Origin: a bacterium
Lineage (GTDB): Bacteria; Patescibacteriota; Minisyncoccia; Phycocordibacterales; UBA1550
Assembly: GCA_021823825.1 (NCBI GenBank)
Contig: JAKANJ010000021.1
Coordinates: 1-8,474 of the forward strand
Length of the DNA stretch: 8,474 nucleotides
Direction: 5' to 3'
The position numbers and the translations under genes were made by a program. Below the pieces are notes generated by a model. The model had not been told where the DNA came from and did not search any database. It was given only the letters and a program-made list of their open reading frames with translations. Numbering within the stretch: the first letter of the stretch is position 1; each line of letters begins with the position of its first letter. This document shows positions 6,101 to 8,474 of this stretch, one piece after another.

Positions 6101-6637
6101 CTACGAAGACTGAAGAGCTACGTTTGTTAGCGCATAGTTTTTGTGATACAAGGAGTAGGTCCCGTTTGCTCCTGAACCGTTACACGTTGTTTGTATAAAC
6201 GCAATATCCTGTGGCGTGGGGTTTTCTTTTGTTGCAGAAATTGCATACGTTTGATTGTTATTGCAAAGATAAATCATATAACTTGGTGACCCGCTGGGAT
6301 CATCAATAATTGGTTTTGCTAAAAAACCAGCGTTGTAAAGTCCTCGTGTTACTGCCATTGGATATGAAGTTCCATTTTCGTATCCAAGCCAGCCATTTCC
6401 GCCACCAGACCAACCAGTACCTGCAACCGCATAAGTTCCATACTTGTCATAATAAAAATCGAGAGCAATTTGGATATTGTGCAAATCTGACACTCGTGTA
6501 GCATCTCGTGATTTAGATTTTGCAGAGTTCAATCCGATAATAACCACCGTAGCAAGAATACTGATTATGGTAATAACGACGAGAAGTTCGACAAGAGAAA
6601 AACCATCATCAAAAATTTTAAGTTTTCGGATATTCAT
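6101..6637 (-). CDS. Type IV pilin-like (GspG/PilA-type) prepilin
   Basis: Prepilins are cleaved and assembled into pili or pseudopili by type IV pilus or type II secretion machinery at the cytoplasmic membrane. The 178-residue product has a short basic leader of 12 residues ending in Gly12, a prepilin peptidase site G/FSLVE with Glu at mature position 5 (residue 17), and a hydrophobic helix to about residue 36. The soluble part then has SRDATRVSDLHNIQIALDFYYDKYGTYA, resembling GspG-type pseudopilins. The tail is rich in Gly, Asn and Tyr and holds two cysteines, C125 and C152, that could close a D-region disulfide. The start is fixed by a promoter whose -10 lies six bases upstream. It is a lone pilin gene: no pilB, pilC, pilT or prepilin peptidase gene is in the window. 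The stop is TAG. Whether it is a major or minor pilin cannot be told. Confidence 0.9.
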   Translation of the reverse strand: MNIRKLKIFDDGFSLVELLVVITIISILATVVIIGLNSAKSKSRDATRVSDLHNIQIALDFYYDKYGTYAVAGTGWSGGGNGWLGYENGTSYPMAVTRGLYNAGFLAKPIIDDPSGSPSYMIYLCNNNQTYAISATKENPTPQDIAFIQTTCNGSGANGTYSLYHKNYALTNVALQSS

Positions 6638-6643
6638 GATGAA

Positions 6644-6672
6644 AGTATAACACCGGCTTTCAGCTACGTCTA
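6644..6672 (-). promoter_or_regulatory. Promoter of the pilin gene, predicted leaderless
   Basis: On the - strand TAGACG (6667-6672) and TATACT (6644-6649) are 17 bp apart, and TGT before the -10 makes an extended -10 element. The expected transcription start, seven bases on, is 6637, the A of the pilin ATG. Confidence 0.68.
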
Positions 6673-6700
6673 TTTAAAAACAGTATCTCCTCTATTCAAT

Positions 6701-6729
6701 TTGACCAGGTCCTAATCTTTTGCAATACT
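6701..6729 (+). promoter_or_regulatory. Promoter of the S41 peptidase-rplI unit, predicted leaderless
   Basis: TTGACC (6701-6706) is 17 bp from AATACT (6724-6729), which is preceded by TGC as in an extended -10. The expected start point is 6736, the A of the ATG. No Shine-Dalgarno is present. It is arranged back to back with the pilin promoter; the two -35 elements are 28 bp apart. Confidence 0.62.
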
Positions 6730-6735
6730 AGACAA

Positions 6736-7971
6736 ATGAAAGCACTCTTGAAACGATTTTTAGGGAACCCCATTGTCTTGGTCGGTCTTATTATTGCGTT
6801 TGGTATTGGAGTTGGGGCAGGAGAGTATGGAAAAGCAAAGGCCGTTTCCGTCGCCATCGCGCAAGAAGCACAGAGCCAAAACCAGGAGAATCTTGACCTT
6901 ACACCTTTTTGGAAAGCACTTGATGAACTCAATAGCAAATTTGTCCCAACAACAGCTTCATCTTCTGTTCCAGACAACACGAATAAGGTCTATGGTGCAA
7001 TACAAGGCCTAGCAGCTGCTTACGGAGACCCTTATACCGTATTTTTCCCTCCAAAGGAATCAAAATCATTCGAAGAAGAGGTGAGGGGTAATTTTGAGGG
7101 GATTGGTATGGAAATTGCGATCAAAGACGGCATTCTTACCGTCGTAGCTCCACTCAAGGGCAGTCCCGCTGACTTGGCTAATATAAAACCAGGAGATCAA
7201 ATTTTAAAAATTGGAAAACTATCCACAGGAGGAATGCCTGTAGAGGACGCAGTAAATGCAATCCGCGGACCAAAGGGAACAAAAGTAACACTCACGATCA
7301 AGCGGAATGGAAATGCACAAGATATCACCGTTACTCGTGCCGTAATTGATATCCCGACTATTGAAACAAAGCTTCGCAGTGACGGAGTTTTTGTAATTTC
7401 TCTTTACACGTTTACTGCAGACTCACCAAACTTATTCCGAAACGCACTGCGCGACTTTATCCTTTCAGGCTCGGATAAGCTTATTCTTGATCTGCGTGGC
7501 AACCCTGGCGGATATCTTGACGCAGCGGTTGATATGGCAAGTTATTTCCTCCCCGCAGGCAAAACTGTTGTAATAGAAGATAGTGGTTCAAAGGCTCCTC
7601 AGCAAATTGACCGAAGCAAGGGTTATGATGTGTTCAACGATAAATTAAAAATGGTCGTACTTATAGACCAGGGTTCAGCATCGGCTTCGGAGATTCTTGC
7701 GGGGGCTTTGCATGAACAAGGAGTTGCAAAACTTGTTGGAGAAAAAAGTTTTGGTAAGGGCTCTGTCCAAGAGCTTGTAAACATTACACCCGACGCAACA
7801 CTCAAGGTAACCATCGCACGGTGGCTCACGCCACTTGGCCACTCAATCTCGCAGAACGGTCTTACACCCGACGTCATTGTTCCTATAACTCAAAAAGATA
7901 TAGATAATAAATTTGATGCTCAAATGGAAAAAGCAGCAGAAATTTTAAAAGATCCTAACTTTACTAGATAA
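6736..7971 (+). CDS. ctpA: S41 family C-terminal processing peptidase (CtpA/Tsp type)
   Basis: These serine proteases trim or degrade proteins from their C-terminus outside the cytoplasmic membrane. The 411-residue protein begins with a basic stretch and one hydrophobic segment (about 12-29), which is a membrane anchor or signal. It is followed by a linker, a PDZ domain (about 115-195, with FEGIGMEI and KPGDQILKIG) that recognises substrate tails, and the S41 domain (about 200-385). The S41 domain includes LILDLRGNPGG, DQGSASASEI with the catalytic Ser316, and SFGKGSVQ with the general base Lys341 and Gln345; the Ser-Lys distance of 25 matches Tsp (Ser430/Lys455). It closes with LTPLGHSISQNGLTPDV. 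All catalytic parts are present. The start is supported by the promoter that ends six bases before the ATG. rplI follows after five bases, so the two are probably cotranscribed. Natural substrates cannot be told. Confidence 0.97.
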   Translation: MKALLKRFLGNPIVLVGLIIAFGIGVGAGEYGKAKAVSVAIAQEAQSQNQENLDLTPFWKALDELNSKFVPTTASSSVPDNTNKVYGAIQGLAAAYGDPYTVFFPPKESKSFEEEVRGNFEGIGMEIAIKDGILTVVAPLKGSPADLANIKPGDQILKIGKLSTGGMPVEDAVNAIRGPKGTKVTLTIKRNGNAQDITVTRAVIDIPTIETKLRSDGVFVISLYTFTADSPNLFRNALRDFILSGSDKLILDLRGNPGGYLDAAVDMASYFLPAGKTVVIEDSGSKAPQQIDRSKGYDVFNDKLKMVVLIDQGSASASEILAGALHEQGVAKLVGEKSFGKGSVQELVNITPDATLKVTIARWLTPLGHSISQNGLTPDVIVPITQKDIDNKFDAQMEKAAEILKDPNFTR

Positions 7972-7976
7972 ATTAT

Positions 7977-8417
7977 ATGAAAATTATTTTTCTCAAAGAC
8001 GTTCCACGAATAGGGAAGCGGTATGAAATAAAAGAAGTCGCTGCCGGCTACGGAAGGCATTTGATTTCACAGAATGCAGCGGAGCTCGCAACACCAAAAG
8101 CAATTTCTCAGATTGAAAAGAAAATGCTCACTGATGCTGCACAAAAGAAGGTTCATACAGACCTTCTAATGAAAAATCTTGAAGATATAAATGGAGTAAA
8201 AATTACTCTGCACGGAAAAGCAAACGAAAAAGGCCATCTCTTCGCAAGCATCCACAAAGAAGAAATACTTGCTGAACTTAAAGCTGGATCACATCTCGAA
8301 ATGCATCCGGACTATATTATTCTTGAGAAACCTCTTAAAATGACTGGAACTTACGAAATTCCTGTGGTTATCGGTGAAAAGAGCGCATCATTTATCGTTC
8401 AAGTGGAAGGGAAATAA
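7977..8417 (+). CDS. rplI: 50S ribosomal protein L9
   Basis: L9 binds domain V of 23S rRNA near the L1 stalk through its N-terminal domain and reaches out through a long helix. The 146-residue protein has the usual length and plan: MKIIFLKDVPRIGKRYEIKEVAAGYGR (N-terminal domain), a connecting helix (about 41-75, IEKKMLTDAAQKK) and a C-terminal domain (about 76-146). The loop after GYGR reads HLISQNAAELAT where most L9 have NFLIPxGLAxxAT, so the conserved Asn, Pro and Gly are lost and one residue is missing. It starts five bases after the peptidase stop with no Shine-Dalgarno; coupled translation is likely. L9 is absent from some CPR lineages, so its presence helps placement. Its usual neighbours rpsF, ssb and rpsR are not here. 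Confidence 0.96.
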   Translation: MKIIFLKDVPRIGKRYEIKEVAAGYGRHLISQNAAELATPKAISQIEKKMLTDAAQKKVHTDLLMKNLEDINGVKITLHGKANEKGHLFASIHKEEILAELKAGSHLEMHPDYIILEKPLKMTGTYEIPVVIGEKSASFIVQVEGK

Positions 8418-8426
8418 ATATGTTCT

Positions 8427-8474
8427 AGTAAATCAAAAGCCGCCCCGTTAAGGGGCGGCTTTTGATTTACTTTC
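8427..8474 (+). terminator. Terminator of the S41 peptidase-rplI unit
   Basis: A perfect 20-bp stem (8427-8446 with 8452-8471) encloses a GTTAA loop. Its core GCCGCCCC/GGGGCGGC is flanked by A/T pairs, so on either strand a short T-run follows the GC core inside the stem. It lies 9 bp after the rplI stop and could also serve a gene entering from the right. Confidence 0.9.

Noticed and set aside
1..8474. UGA recoding as in Gracilibacteria or SR1, prompted by the lack of any TGA stop among ten genes
   Set aside because: All ten genes are full length with UGA treated as a stop and conserved glycines do not depend on TGA codons; ten stops are too few to mean much.

Overview
The window looks like a chromosomal segment of a Candidate Phyla Radiation (Patescibacteria) bacterium, most likely Parcubacteria-like. 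This is inferred from the compact housekeeping gene set, about 40% GC in sampled lines, the lone type IV pilin with a GFSLVELLVVITIISILA-type N-terminus, and the separation of rplU, rplI and dnaB from their usual partners. Several CPR lineages are known to lack L9, so the rplI gene here argues against those lineages. No phylogeny could be run, so the assignment is tentative. All genes read through with the standard code; eight of the ten stop codons are TAA and two are TAG.

Left part, mostly + strand: the 3' portion of rmuC (1-710), rplU for ribosomal protein L21 (793-1110) with a 14-bp terminator stem, then a small cysteine-rich zinc-ribbon gene of unknown function (1232-1534). The zinc-ribbon gene differs from everything around it: it is about 54% GC and has a strong Shine-Dalgarno sequence. 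It ends in a hairpin that probably terminates transcription from both sides.

Middle part, - strand, read right to left: a type IV pilin-like gene (6637-6101), a CorA-family transporter (6035-5121), cysS overlapping it by 10 bp (5130-3796), a 195-bp gap with a tandem repeat and a possible coding relic, then dnaB (3600-2203) and recR (2197-1586) five bases apart. corA-cysS and dnaB-recR look like two transcription units for ion transport plus cysteinyl-tRNA synthesis, and for replication plus recombinational repair.

Right part, + strand: a divergent promoter region (6638-6735), an S41 C-terminal processing peptidase (6736-7971) and rplI for L9 (7977-8417) as a two-gene unit, closed by a 20-bp terminator stem at the window edge.

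No CRISPR, mobile element, tRNA or rRNA is visible, and I do not see a new multi-gene system. The most notable signal is regulatory. Five promoter-like sequences sit directly against start codons (pilin, S41 peptidase, dnaB, corA, rplU), predicting leaderless or nearly leaderless mRNAs, and only the odd zinc-ribbon gene has a clear ribosome binding site. Other points worth a look are the CorA pore signature changed from GMN to GIG, an altered L9 RNA-binding loop, and the 12-bp tandem repeat upstream of dnaB.
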